Shown piece by piece: positions 15,670 through 24,285 of a stretch of 45,153 bases of DNA. The stretch spans positions 1 to 45,153 of the forward strand of contig NZ_JARKVC010000027.1 in assembly GCF_029851875.1 (NCBI RefSeq), in the 5' to 3' direction. Position numbers and translations under genes: made by a program. Below the pieces are notes generated by a model. That model did no database searches. It was given only the letters and a program-made list of their open reading frames with translations, and was not told where the DNA came from. The first letter of the stretch is position 1. Every line of letters starts with the position of its first letter. The DNA comes from Actinomyces sp. GTDB lineage: Bacteria > Actinomycetota > Actinomycetes > Actinomycetales > Actinomycetaceae.

Positions 15670-16794
15670 TCAGTGCCAGGCCCCACGCCAGTAGGGCAGT
15701 GGGAACCCGGCCTTGTCCCACTCGTTGACGCCGAGCTCGTGGGCCCAGCGCAACGGGGCGTAGGGATCGCGCAGCGCGTAGCGCCCCACGGCGACGGCGT
15801 CGGCCTGACCGGTCATGAGCACCTGCTCGGCCTGTGGGCCGGTCTCGATGAGCCCGACGGCGATGACGACGGGCTCGCTGCCGCCCGGCGTGCTCATTCC
15901 GGCCACCGCCTGCTTGGCCTCGGCGGCAAAACGCACCTGGTACCCCGGACCGACCGGGAAGCGGGCCGGGACGTTGCCCGAGGTCGAGATGTGCAGGACG
16001 TCAGCGCCCTGGGCCACGATCTGGCGCGCGAGCTCGGCCGTGTCCGCGCTGGTCAGGCCGCCCTCGGCCCAGTCCGTGGCGGACAGGCGGATGCCGACCA
16101 CGGTGTCGCGCCCCACCGCCTCGCGCACCGCAGCCACAGCCTCCAGGGCCAGCCGACGGCGTCCCTCAGGCGAGCCGCCGTAGGCGTCGGTACGGTGGTT
16201 GGACAGGGGCGAGAGGAACTGGTGGATGAGGTAGCCGTGCGCGCCGTGGAGCTCGACAAGGTCGTATCCGGCCTCGACGGCCCGACGAGCGGCTGAGGCA
16301 AAGTCGGCGATCGTCTGACGGATCTCCTCCAGGCTCATCTCACGCGGTACGGCGTGACCGGGGTAGGCCTCGGTACTGGGTGCCACGAGGTCCCACCCCT
16401 CCAGCGTGGCGGCACGACCGGTGGCGGCGCCGTCTGCGCCCGGACGCCACGGGAGCGTGCCGGCCTTACGGCCGCCGTGGCCGAGCTGGACCCCGGCCAG
16501 CGCGCCGCCGGCGTGGACGGCCTCGGTCAGACGCCGGTGGCCAGCGACCTGGGCGTCCTCCCACAGGCCGAGGTCTGCGGGGGACAGGCGGCCGTTAGCA
16601 GTCACCGCCGTGGCCTCGACGATGACGGTGCCGAATCCGCCGGCAGCACGCGTGCCGTAGTGCAGGACGTGGAAGTCGGTGGGGACGCCGTCGCCTGTCT
16701 CCACGCAGTACATACACATCGGCGCCAGGACCAGGCGGTTGCGAGCCTGCCGGTGGCGCAGGGTGAGGGGGGTGAGCAGGAGCGGTGTACTCAT
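15670..16794 (-). CDS. Old Yellow Enzyme family NADH:flavin oxidoreductase (YqjM/NamA-like)
   Basis: A 374-residue FMN enzyme that reduces the C=C bond of activated alkenes with NAD(P)H. Seen are RNRLVLAPMCMYC (FMN-site start, with the Cys of the YqjM type), HYGTRAAGGFGTVIVEATAV, GVQLGHGGRKAG, and HGAHGYLIHQFLSPLSNHRTD with the substrate-binding HGAH pair. The C-terminal phosphate site is AVAVGRYALRDP. The frame is open far upstream on this strand, but the conserved N-terminus starts at ATG 16794 (MSTPLLL). It may detoxify electrophilic quinones or enones. It is divergent from the second patatin gene, with 60 bases between. Confidence 0.93.
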   Translation of the reverse strand: MSTPLLLTPLTLRHRQARNRLVLAPMCMYCVETGDGVPTDFHVLHYGTRAAGGFGTVIVEATAVTANGRLSPADLGLWEDAQVAGHRRLTEAVHAGGALAGVQLGHGGRKAGTLPWRPGADGAATGRAATLEGWDLVAPSTEAYPGHAVPREMSLEEIRQTIADFASAARRAVEAGYDLVELHGAHGYLIHQFLSPLSNHRTDAYGGSPEGRRRLALEAVAAVREAVGRDTVVGIRLSATDWAEGGLTSADTAELARQIVAQGADVLHISTSGNVPARFPVGPGYQVRFAAEAKQAVAGMSTPGGSEPVVIAVGLIETGPQAEQVLMTGQADAVAVGRYALRDPYAPLRWAHELGVNEWDKAGFPLPYWRGAWH

Positions 16795-16854
16795 GCCGTT
16801 CACGCTACGCGAGCGCCGCTGGCGCCGGCAGAGCACCTCGATACGCTGAGGGCG

Positions 16855-17802
16855 ATGAGCCCACAACCCTGCTCCGCCTCTGCTCGCCCTGCTCCCTTCG
16901 GCCAGCCTGGTCACGAGCCTGTGCCCGTGACCCGGCAGGTTGAGGACGTGGCCCTGGTCTTCGAGGGCGGCGGCATGCGCGGGGTCTACACCGCGGCACT
17001 GGTCCAGGTCATGCTGGAGGCGGGGCTCGCCTTCCCCTGGGTGGGTGGGATCTCGGCGGGGTCGACCAATACCGTCAACATGGTCTCCCGCGACCTGTGG
17101 CGCACGCGTGAGGCCTTCGTGCGTCTGACCACGGACCCGCAGGCGGGCGGATGGGGCAGCTTCGCCAGGCGCCAGGGCTACTTCAACTCCGAGCACATCT
17201 ACCAGCACACCGCCGGGCCGCAGGAGTCGATCCCCTTCGACCTGCCGGCCTTCGCCGCCTCGACCTCCCAGGTGCGCATCGGCTCCTTCCGCTGCGACAC
17301 CGGGGAGGAGGTCTACTGGGGCGCCGAGGACATGACGACGCTGGAGGCGCTGACGACCCGGTGCCAGGCCTCCTCGTCCATGCCGGTGCTCATGCCGACG
17401 GTCTTCATCGACGGCGTGCCCTACCTCGACGGCGCCCTGGGGCCCACCGGGGGCTTTGCCACGGACGCTGCCGCAGCCGACGGCTACGAGCGCATGCTCG
17501 TGGTCTCGACCCGGCCGGCGGGCTACCGCAAGCCCGAGGAAAGGAGGCCCGGCGCCCTTCGGCACCTGTTCCGCCGCTACCCGGCGGTGGCCGAGGCCAT
17601 CATCGAGCGCCCGACGAACTACAACCGCACCATGGACGAGCTGGAGCAGGGACGCCGTGAGGGGCGGGTCTACCTCTATCAGCCCACGCGCATGCCGGTG
17701 GACAACGGCGAGCTGCGCTATGACCGGGTGGTCTCGGCCTACGAGGCCGGGCTGGTCCAGGCACGCGCGGAGCTGCCGCGGATCCTGGGCTTCCTGGGGT
17801 GA
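16855..17802 (+). CDS. Patatin-like phospholipase (YjjU type)
   Basis: A 315-residue member of the YjjU/DUF6363 branch, distinct from the patatin at 5709. The oxyanion hole is FEGGGMRGVY (about residues 36-45), the nucleophile elbow is GISAGS (Ser67), and the acid is Asp192 in YLDGALG, a DGA form. A C-terminal extension of about 110 residues includes the block RPTNYNRTMDELEQ and VYLYQPTRMPVDN seen in YjjU-like proteins. No signal peptide. ATG 16855 is chosen because the first 25 residues upstream of the core are of low conservation and the divergent gene starts at 16794. Lipid substrate unknown. Confidence 0.9.
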   Translation: MSPQPCSASARPAPFGQPGHEPVPVTRQVEDVALVFEGGGMRGVYTAALVQVMLEAGLAFPWVGGISAGSTNTVNMVSRDLWRTREAFVRLTTDPQAGGWGSFARRQGYFNSEHIYQHTAGPQESIPFDLPAFAASTSQVRIGSFRCDTGEEVYWGAEDMTTLEALTTRCQASSSMPVLMPTVFIDGVPYLDGALGPTGGFATDAAAADGYERMLVVSTRPAGYRKPEERRPGALRHLFRRYPAVAEAIIERPTNYNRTMDELEQGRREGRVYLYQPTRMPVDNGELRYDRVVSAYEAGLVQARAELPRILGFLG

Positions 17803-17812
17803 GGAGAGGTCC

Positions 17813-18361
17813 TCAGCCTTGCGCCGGCCCGTGGTCGCGGGCCGTGACGTAGCGGTCGATCTCCTCGCCGTCGAAGCCGAAGACCGTCACGGCCGGGACC
17901 GATGCTCCGCCGTCGAGCTTGGCGGCCAGGAGGTCCAGGACCGCCCGCTCGTGGGGCGGGACCTTCTCGGGAAGGGCGTCCAGGGGCCACCAGGACAGTC
18001 CGGCGTTCTTCGTGCCCTCACGTACCTGCGGCTGACCGGACCAGCGCTGCAGGGTGAAGAAGAAGTCCACCCGCTGCTCCAGCGCCGCTCCCGCGACGTC
18101 ATTGGAACGGTGCATCGCGCTCAGCGGACACAGCTCGGCTGGGTCGACCTCGACACCGATCTCCTCCGCCGCCTCGCGCACCGCCGTGGACAGCACGCTC
18201 TCGCCGGCCTCGACGTGCCCGGCCACCCCGCAGGCCCAGTAGCCGTCCATGTAACCGGTATTGCGGCGCAGCTGGAGGAGGACCTGGGGCTGGCCGTCCT
18301 GGCCGTGGCGAAGAAGATAGACGTAGGCGGCGGGGACCAGGGTGAAGGAGTGGGGGGCCAT
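17813..18361 (-). CDS. Nudix hydrolase
   Basis: A 182-residue protein with a Nudix box GHVEAGESVLSTAVREAAEEIGV (in two pieces: GHVEAGES at about residue 49 and REAAEEIGV after it), fitting GX5EX7REUXEEXGU. It begins VPAAYVYLLRHG and includes the LQLRRNTGYMDGYWACG segment typical of Nudix proteins that hydrolyse nucleoside diphosphate derivatives linked to some group X. The last 50 residues are less conserved. Its stop is 10 bases from the stop of the forward patatin gene. The start at ATG 18361 fits the domain; the frame is open further upstream without conservation. Confidence 0.9.
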   Translation of the reverse strand: MAPHSFTLVPAAYVYLLRHGQDGQPQVLLQLRRNTGYMDGYWACGVAGHVEAGESVLSTAVREAAEEIGVEVDPAELCPLSAMHRSNDVAGAALEQRVDFFFTLQRWSGQPQVREGTKNAGLSWWPLDALPEKVPPHERAVLDLLAAKLDGGASVPAVTVFGFDGEEIDRYVTARDHGPAQG

Positions 18362-18420
18362 GGCGTCACGGTACGCGCCACGGCGCTCTGGGGTGGGGAC
18401 CGCGTCGAGGGCTGGTGGCT

Positions 18421-19089
18421 CTAGAGGCAGGTTCGGACAAGGGCGAGGAGCTTCCCAGCGCGTTCTGGCTGGTCGGTGGACAGGGTGACGACGGCGGGCC
18501 AGGGCCGAGGGGCGAGGCTGCCCTCCGGCCGGTCCCAGGTCACCGGGCCCCACAACGCTGCCTCGGACAAAGCGGTGCGCAGCCGGTCGACGGCGTCGGT
18601 CTGCCCGCGCAAGGCCACGCATCCAGTGCTAGGGGAGGGCAGGAGCTGAAAGGAACCGGGGCGTGCCTGAAGGAGCTGTGCCAAGACGTGGCGCAGCCTG
18701 GCGCTGCAGCGACGCCGATCGTCATGCGGGCCTGCGCTGGCGAGGGCTCGGCGCGTCAACGTGCTCGCGGCTCGGGGTGCCATGACGCGCTCGATGGCGT
18801 CCTCATGGGCCTCGGCCAGGCGGCAGACCTCCTGACGCCCCTCTTGGGCCTGCGGTGACAGGGGTGCCGAGGTCTCGGCGTCGATGCTGATCTGGGACGG
18901 CAACATCCTCGTGAGCCTCGCACGGGCTGAGAGCAGCTGCTGGCCCAAGGACTCGATCGTGCCGTCGGCGCCACGGCGGGTAGCGGTACGGGTCAGCTGG
19001 TGCAGGCAAGCGTTGAGAGGACTGCCGCACCAGGCCAGGACTGCGCCGTCGGGAACAGGGAGGAGCTTGCGGGTGCTTGCCAGTGCCAC
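18421..19089 (-). CDS. Hypothetical protein, start uncertain
   Basis: A reverse-strand frame ending at 18421. The part from about 19200 to the stop reads as a plausible protein (KLLPVPDGAVLAWCGSPL, then a helical section rich in Arg, Ala and Glu, ending QPERAGKLLALVRTCL). I do not recognise it. The only clear in-frame start near its head is GTG 19089, without a visible ribosome site; further upstream the frame runs into the 19-base repeat array, whose periodic translation is unlikely to be real protein. There are no membrane segments and no signal peptide. A decayed or frameshifted gene is possible. Confidence 0.4.
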   Translation of the reverse strand: MALASTRKLLPVPDGAVLAWCGSPLNACLHQLTRTATRRGADGTIESLGQQLLSARARLTRMLPSQISIDAETSAPLSPQAQEGRQEVCRLAEAHEDAIERVMAPRAASTLTRRALASAGPHDDRRRCSARLRHVLAQLLQARPGSFQLLPSPSTGCVALRGQTDAVDRLRTALSEAALWGPVTWDRPEGSLAPRPWPAVVTLSTDQPERAGKLLALVRTCL

Positions 19090-19344
19090 CTGCCACGGGC
19101 CCGCAGGGAGAGATGGGGAGGTAGCGACCAGGCTCAGGGACTGCTTGCCGTTGCCGAGCAGGGCTCCGGCCCCGAAGGAGCTGCGGCCACCGGCTGATGC
19201 CCTGGGCGATGCGTGGTGAGGTGTGAGGGGCGGCTCCTGGAGAGGGGGAAGCGGCCGGGCGCGGGCTCTGCTGGCAGGAACGGGCGACCTCAGGCGCGAC
19301 AGCCACCGTACGCCGTCGGACCAGGGGAAAGGACGCTGCGGTGA

Positions 19345-19526
19345 CGACCTGGCGGTCGACCACATGGGTCTCGAACGACCACGCAACGCTCGAACGACTG
19401 CGCAGAGCTTGACCGACCACCTGGCGGTCGCCCACATAGGCCTTGAGCGACCACGCGAAGCTCGACCGACCACCTGACAGGCGACCATATGGGCCTCGGC
19501 CGACCGCGCAACGCTCGAACGACCAC
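19345..19526 (+). repeat. Array A: 19-base repeat, forward orientation
   Basis: The heptamer CGACCAC or a close variant begins at 19345, 19357, 19376, 19395, 19414, 19429, 19448, 19467, 19482, 19501 and 19520. Steps are 19 bases, except a 15-base (once 12-base) step recurring as the first of every set. Full units look like CGACCACGCAACGCTCGAA and CGACCACATGGGTCTCGAA. Three higher-order blocks of 53 bases (15+19+19) can be drawn, the first with one extra 19-base unit. The period is not a multiple of three, so this is not a protein repeat. Confidence 0.8.
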
Positions 19527-19563
19527 CAAAACCACCTCAGACCGCGGGATTCGCGCAAATACA

Positions 19564-19716
19564 GCGGTCGGTGGAGGCATAGGTGGTCGGTGGAGGCCTG
19601 GACGGTCGGTGGGAAGGTAGGTGGTCGGTGGAGGCATAGGTGGTCGCTGGGAACGTAGACGGTCGATGAGAGTGGTGGGTATTCCGGTGGTCGCTGCGAA
19701 TGCGGGTGGTGCTGCG
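19564..19716 (-). repeat. Array B: same 19-base repeat, inverted orientation
   Basis: GGTCGGTGG-type motifs, the reverse complement of CGACCAC, begin at 19566, 19585, 19604, 19623, 19642 and 19661 at exact 19-base steps, then at 19689 and a weaker one at 19708. On the reverse strand a unit reads CGACCACCTATGCCTCCAC. It faces array A across about 37 bases of unique sequence (19527-19563). The following stretch to 19804 holds no gene and should contain the promoter of the downstream hydrolase. Confidence 0.8.
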
Positions 19717-19804
19717 GGCCTGACGGGGTTGGCCGTGGCAGCATGTGGCTGAGCAGGCAGTCGCAACAGTGGCGTGGAATCGACGTAGAAGCACGGAGGC
19801 GGCC

Positions 19805-20851
19805 ATGAGGACCGAGACGACCTACCTGGCAGCGCGTGACGGCAAGCAGCTGTTCGTCCGTGCCTGGCTGCCCGACGACGTCGCCCCCTTCGCCTCGCAG
19901 ACCCACCAGGCGAGGGAGACAGCGGCACGGCCGTGTTCATATGGTCGGCTGACCTCGCAGACCCACCAGGCGGGGGAGACCCACGGTCCTACGGACCAGC
20001 CGCGTGCGGTGATCCAGCTGGTTCACGGTATGGCCGAGCACTCAGCCCGCTACGAGCGCTTTGCGACCCGGGCCACGCAGGCTGGGTACGCCGTGGTCGC
20101 TGACGACCACCGTGGGCACGGCGGCACGATCGCCTCACCTGACGAGCGGGGGCATACTCACGACGTCGAGGGGTGGGATCTCGTTCTCAGTGACCTGAGC
20201 GTGGTGCGCGAGGCGGTTGACGCCGCCTGGCCCCAGGCGCCGGTCATTCTCCTTGGTCACTCCTGGGGCTCGATGCTCGTGCGCGGATGGGTCGCCTCTG
20301 AAGGTGAGCGGGCGAGGGTCGCGGGCCTCATCGTCATGGGCACGATGGCCAGTCCTGGGCTGCTGGGTGCGATCGGGACGCGGCTCGCGCGTGCCGAGGC
20401 GCACCTGGCTGGGCCGCGCCACCCCTCCCGCCTGCTGGAGAAGCAGGCCTTTGCGGCGAACAACAAGCCCTTTGCCCCGGTGAGGACCGACTACGACTGG
20501 CTGAGTCGGGACGAGGAGGAGGTCGACCGATACATCGCTGACCCGTTCAGCGGCCAGCGCTGCACCGCAGCCTTCTACCGGGACCTGACGCGCGGCGCGA
20601 TGGAGGTCAACCGGCCCCAGGCCTTCGCGGCGGCTCCCCAGGACCTGCCGGTCCTCGTCATCTCAGGTGACCAGGACCCTGTCGGTGGCATGGGGCGAGG
20701 TGTGCGCCAGGTGGCTACCAACCTGCGGCGTGCGGGTGTGCGGGACGTGACCCTGCGCCTGTACCCCGGGGCGCGTCATGAGCTGCTCAACGAGGTCAAC
20801 CGCGAGGAGGTCACGGCGGACCTGATGCGCTGGATCGGCCAGCGAGTGTGA
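19805..20851 (+). CDS. Alpha/beta hydrolase (monoacylglycerol lipase/lysophospholipase-like)
   Basis: A 348-residue hydrolase. It starts RTETTYLAARDGKQLFVRAWLP, continues AVIQLVHGMAEHSARYERFA (oxyanion site HGMAEHS, typical of the PldB/MGL branch), DDHRGHGGT, nucleophile elbow GHSWGS, Asp in SGDQDPVG and His in PGARHELLNE. Between the first strands lies an insert of about 35 residues created by a 60-base direct duplication (SQTHQA at residues about 31 and 51); family members lack it and are about 300 residues. No signal peptide. It is likely to cut acyl groups from glycerides. The 19-base arrays lie upstream. Confidence 0.9.
   Translation: MRTETTYLAARDGKQLFVRAWLPDDVAPFASQTHQARETAARPCSYGRLTSQTHQAGETHGPTDQPRAVIQLVHGMAEHSARYERFATRATQAGYAVVADDHRGHGGTIASPDERGHTHDVEGWDLVLSDLSVVREAVDAAWPQAPVILLGHSWGSMLVRGWVASEGERARVAGLIVMGTMASPGLLGAIGTRLARAEAHLAGPRHPSRLLEKQAFAANNKPFAPVRTDYDWLSRDEEEVDRYIADPFSGQRCTAAFYRDLTRGAMEVNRPQAFAAAPQDLPVLVISGDQDPVGGMGRGVRQVATNLRRAGVRDVTLRLYPGARHELLNEVNREEVTADLMRWIGQRV
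19893..19972 (+). repeat. In-frame 60-base direct duplication inside the hydrolase gene
   Basis: CCTCGCAGACCCACCAGGCG occurs identically at 19893-19912 and 19953-19972, exactly 60 bases apart, so the reading frame is kept. The following bases differ slightly (AGGGAGAC, GGGGAGAC). It adds the sequence SQTHQA..ET twice to a surface loop of the hydrolase. Confidence 0.85.
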
Positions 20852-20997
20852 GGGAAGAGCCCTAGGAGGCGGTCATCGGCGACGGTTGCACGGAGCGGCC
20901 GCGGAGGGCGCGGCTTGTGCGATCCCACAAGGATGGGTTGGCTTGCTCGGTCTCTTCCTGCGGGGCTCTCGCAGCTCGGCTCCCTTACGGTTGTGTC

Positions 20998-21615
20998 ATG
21001 ACGACGAACCAGCGTTCCTCTCACTCCCTGACAGCGACTCCCGACCAGGTGCGGTCCCACGGTCGGGTGCGCGCGGCCCTCGTCGAGGTGGGGCTGGTCA
21101 TGGCCGGGACCGCGGCCATCGCCCTGATCGGACAGGTCCGTCTGCCTCTGCCCTTCACTCCGGTCCCGGTCACGCTGGGCACCCTGGCGGTCATGGGGGT
21201 CGGCGGCCTGCTCGGAGCGCGTCGAGGGCTGGCCTCGGTCGCTCTCTTCGCACTGGCTGCCTGCCTCGGTGCGCCGGTGCTGGCCGGCTGGGGCAGCGGG
21301 GTGAGCGCCTCCTTCGGCTACGTCCTGGGCTACGCGCTGGCCGTCGTCGTCGCCGGGAGGGCGGCGAGCGTGGGCCTTGGTGAGGAGCAGGGAGTCGGCT
21401 CCTCCTACCGGGCCGGCGCGCTCAGCCGGCGCATCGCCCTCCTGCTCGTGGCCTCAGCGCTGGTCTACGTGCCGGGCGTGGCGTGGCTCAAGGTGTCCAC
21501 TGGTGCCGCCTGGGGCACGGTCGTCTCGATGGGGGTGGCGCCCTTCGTGCTGGGGGACGTGCTCAAGTCGGTCGTGGCCGGGCTGCTTCCCCGCCTTCCG
21601 CTCCGCCGCTGCTGA
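20998..21615 (+). CDS. bioY: BioY, biotin uptake S-component
   Basis: A 205-residue membrane protein of the ECF transporter S-component family for biotin. It has about six membrane helices and the BioY core LIGQVRLPLPFTPVPVTLGTLAVMGVGGLLGARRG, then ACLGAPVLAGWGSG. The last helix reads SMGVAPFVLGDVLKSVVAGLL. The ATG at 20998 lies just before the conserved helix; upstream is non-conserved. The energising EcfA/T proteins are not in the window, so they must be elsewhere or BioY acts alone. No biotin-operator dyad is evident in the 146 bases before the gene. Confidence 0.92.
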   Translation: MTTNQRSSHSLTATPDQVRSHGRVRAALVEVGLVMAGTAAIALIGQVRLPLPFTPVPVTLGTLAVMGVGGLLGARRGLASVALFALAACLGAPVLAGWGSGVSASFGYVLGYALAVVVAGRAASVGLGEEQGVGSSYRAGALSRRIALLLVASALVYVPGVAWLKVSTGAAWGTVVSMGVAPFVLGDVLKSVVAGLLPRLPLRRC

Positions 21616-21688
21616 CAGTGGCTCGCCCCACTGGCCAGATCCTGAGATTCACTGTCCGTATCCCGGAATCGCGTGTGAGGGTGGAGGC

Positions 21689-22714
21689 ATGACCTCCCCA
21701 GTCGAGTCCGTGACCTCATCCCAGCCTGCTCCTGGCGCTCCGGGCGGCCGCGCCAGCAACGAGGACCGCTCGGCGCGTCGCGCCGTCACCGTCTTCCCAC
21801 TGCTGGTCCTGGCCTCCTTCGCTGTGGCCATGCTGGCACCTGACGCCTTCAAGCCGCTAGCGCAGGGCACCAACATCGCGCTCGGTGTCATCATGTTCGG
21901 CATGGGCCTGACGCTCACGCTGCCGGACTTCGCCCTCGTGGCCAAGCGCCCCCTGCCGGTGCTCGTCGGCGTCGTCGCCCAGTACGTCATCATGCCGGCC
22001 GTGGCGCTGGCGCTGACCTGGGTCTTCCGCCTGCCTGAGGCGGTGGCCGTCGGTGTCATCCTCGTGGGCTGCGCCCCGGGCGGGACCTCCTCCAACGTCA
22101 TCTCCTACCTCTCACGCGCCGACGTTGCGCTGTCGGTGACAATGACCTCGGTCTCCACGCTCATCGCCCCGGTCATGACCCCGGTCCTCACCCAGTGGCT
22201 GGCCGGGGCCTACATGCCCGTCGACGCCGCGGCGATGGCCCTGTCCATCGTCAGGATGGTGCTCGTTCCCGTCGTCGGCGGCCTGGTCGTGCGCAGCCTC
22301 TTCGGCTCCCTCGTGGCCAGGATCCTGCCGGCGCTTCCGTGGGTCTCCGTGCTCGGTATCTGCTACGTGGTCATGGCTGTGGTGTCCCACTCGGCCTCCA
22401 AGATCGCCTCGGCCGGTCTGGTCGTCCTGGGAGTCGTGGTGTGCCACAACCTGCTCGGCTACCTGCTGGGCTACGTCGCCGGGCGTCTGGGTGGTGGTAA
22501 GGAGCGCACCGCGCGCACTACCTCGATCGAGGTCGGGATGCAGAACTCCGGGCTCGCCGCGACCCTGGCTGCGGCCCACTTCTCCTCCACCCCGGAGACC
22601 GCCCTGCCTGGTGCGGTGTTCTCGGTGTGGCACAACCTGTCTGGTGCGCTGCTGGCGCTGTACTACCGCCACCGTGACAAGAACCCTGCTACTCGCGCTG
22701 TTGTCGAGCACTGA
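21689..22714 (+). CDS. Bile acid:sodium symporter family protein
   Basis: A 341-residue transporter with about nine or ten membrane helices of the BASS fold. Seen are IALGVIMFGMGLTLTLPDFA, the Na+/substrate region VGCAPGGTSSNVISYLSRADVALSV with the crossing-helix signature GGTSSN, and EVGMQNSGLAATLAAAHF near the end. Family members move organic anions (bile acids, pantoate, pyruvate and others) with sodium; bacterial ones often have unknown substrates. A GGAGG site stands right before ATG 21689. It follows BioY by 73 bases on the same strand and may be co-transcribed. Confidence 0.92.
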   Translation: MTSPVESVTSSQPAPGAPGGRASNEDRSARRAVTVFPLLVLASFAVAMLAPDAFKPLAQGTNIALGVIMFGMGLTLTLPDFALVAKRPLPVLVGVVAQYVIMPAVALALTWVFRLPEAVAVGVILVGCAPGGTSSNVISYLSRADVALSVTMTSVSTLIAPVMTPVLTQWLAGAYMPVDAAAMALSIVRMVLVPVVGGLVVRSLFGSLVARILPALPWVSVLGICYVVMAVVSHSASKIASAGLVVLGVVVCHNLLGYLLGYVAGRLGGGKERTARTTSIEVGMQNSGLAATLAAAHFSSTPETALPGAVFSVWHNLSGALLALYYRHRDKNPATRAVVEH

Positions 22715-22752
22715 GGCGTCTGAGCCACCCCTCACCTGCACGCGAAAGGGGT

Positions 22753-22777
22753 CGTAGGTCCCATGGTCGGGCCTACG
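22753..22777 (+). terminator. Hairpin after the symporter gene
   Basis: CGTAGGTCC (22753-22761) pairs with GGGCCTACG (22769-22777) with one G-U pair and a 7-base loop, 39 bases after the symporter stop. A short pyrimidine-rich stretch follows. It is a reasonable but modest terminator. Confidence 0.5.
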
Positions 22778-22869
22778 TCCTCTTCGTAGTCCCCGCTGAG
22801 CGTGCCGTGTGTGATTCGTAGGAGAGTGGTCACAGGACGAAACCGCCTCAGCCCACCTAGGCTGGCGCC

Positions 22870-24000
22870 ATGCCTGACACAGTGTCTTCTCCCGTGCTGT
22901 CGGTGCTGGACCTCGTCCCTGTCTCCGCAGGCCGCACCCGACGCGACGCCCTGCAGGAGATGATTGCCCTGGCTCGTGCCGCTGAGGACCACGGTTACCA
23001 CCGGTACTGGCTGGCAGAGCACCACGGCTCCATCACCTTCCTGGCCTCGGCCACCACTGTCCTCATGGGGCAGGTGCTGGCCTCGACCACGCGGATCAAG
23101 GTGGGTTCCGGAGGCGTCATGCTGCCCAATCACGTCCCTCTCGTCGTGGCTGAGCAGATCGGGACCCTGTCGACCCTCTACCCCGGCCGGGTCGCCCTGG
23201 GCCTTGGCCGGGCTCCGGGCACAGACCCGCTGACTGCTACCGCCCTGCGTCGTCGTGCGGCCGATCCTCGTAGCTTCGCCGAGGAGGTGCTGGAGACCCT
23301 GTCCTACCTGGGGCCGGCGCAGGACGTCGCGGTGGTACCAGGGTCGCTGGCCAACTTTGTCCCACAGACTCGGCCCGCTGCCGGGACGACGGCGCCCGAC
23401 CAGCACAGCGCGGACGAGGCCTCCCGCCCGGCGCGTGTGCGCGCGGTCCCCGGCGAGGGGGTCGAGGTAGAGCCGTGGATCCTTGGCTCCTCGGTCAACG
23501 GGGCGCGTGTGGCTGGCACGCTGGGGCTGCCCTTCGCCGTCGCCTCCCACTTTGCTCCGGCCCAGGCTGAGCCGGCCGTGGTGACCTACCGCTCCGTCTT
23601 CGACGCCGGGACCCCGACCTCCCAGGCGGCACCTCGTGCCGGCGCATCGGTCAACGTCATGGTGGCTCCTACCCGCGCCGAGGCTGAGGACCTGTTCACC
23701 ACGGCGATGGCGGCCGCGGCCCGCATCATCGGAGGGCGCCCGGCGCCCCTGGACCCGCCGAGCGCGGACCACCAGGCTTGGCAGGAGCTGGCCAGCGGCC
23801 GCGAGGCGGCGGTCGAGCAGGCGATGGGGCTGTCCTACGTCGGCACGCCCGAGGAGGTGGTGGAAGGCCTGCGTGACCTGGCTGACCGCTGGGGCCTGGA
23901 GGAGATCTTCGTGGTCACCTACGCCCATGACGCGGCGGCACGACGACGCTCCTACGAGCTGCTGGGGCAGGCCTGGCAGGCCTCGGCTCCTCGCCCGTAG
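22870..24000 (+). CDS. LLM class flavin-dependent oxidoreductase
   Basis: A 376-residue luciferase-like monooxygenase of the YwcH/YvbT branch. It begins LSVLDLVPVSAGRTRRDAL, then HRYWLAEHHGSITFLASATTVLMG, with the flavin-side AEHH motif, RIKVGSGGVMLPNHVPLVVAEQIGTL, and RVALGLGRAPGTDPLT. These are standard blocks of the group 1 LLM family. It differs clearly from the LLM protein at 8778. A GC-rich insertion of about 30 residues (near 23370-23440) lengthens the loop before VEPWILGSS. Cofactor likely FMN; substrate unknown. It starts 156 bases after the symporter gene. Confidence 0.92.
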   Translation: MPDTVSSPVLSVLDLVPVSAGRTRRDALQEMIALARAAEDHGYHRYWLAEHHGSITFLASATTVLMGQVLASTTRIKVGSGGVMLPNHVPLVVAEQIGTLSTLYPGRVALGLGRAPGTDPLTATALRRRAADPRSFAEEVLETLSYLGPAQDVAVVPGSLANFVPQTRPAAGTTAPDQHSADEASRPARVRAVPGEGVEVEPWILGSSVNGARVAGTLGLPFAVASHFAPAQAEPAVVTYRSVFDAGTPTSQAAPRAGASVNVMVAPTRAEAEDLFTTAMAAAARIIGGRPAPLDPPSADHQAWQELASGREAAVEQAMGLSYVGTPEEVVEGLRDLADRWGLEEIFVVTYAHDAAARRRSYELLGQAWQASAPRP

Positions 24001-24285
24001 GCGAAGGGTGTCTTGCTGTCCCCTGTCTCGCTGTACGGCAGTCAGGTGTGGCACGAGCGGCACCACAGACGGGCGAGGACTGTGATCATGATGACGTCGT
24101 GCCCGCGTGAGTGCCCTGTGCCACTTCAATCATGCACAACAGATTTCAAGTTCCGGGTATCGTGTGACGGTCCGACCTGTTAGATCTCACATCGTGGGAC
24201 CTGTGCAGGAGCGGAGATGTCCGTAACCGAGCGGGGCTCGCCAGACGTGGCACGCCCCACCCGGTCCTCCGGAAGAGAAGACCAC

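Noticed and set aside
19345-19716. CRISPR array
   Set aside because: Repeats are too short, degenerate and contiguous, there are no spacers of constant size, no leader and no cas genes.
18803-19940. Long reverse frames through the 19-base arrays
   Set aside because: The period is not a multiple of three and the translation is a shuffled repeat, so these are not proteins.
24163-24191. TGTGA/TCACA pair before the peptide transporter operon as a CRP-type site
   Set aside because: The half-sites are 19 bases apart rather than the usual 6, so it does not fit a CRP operator.
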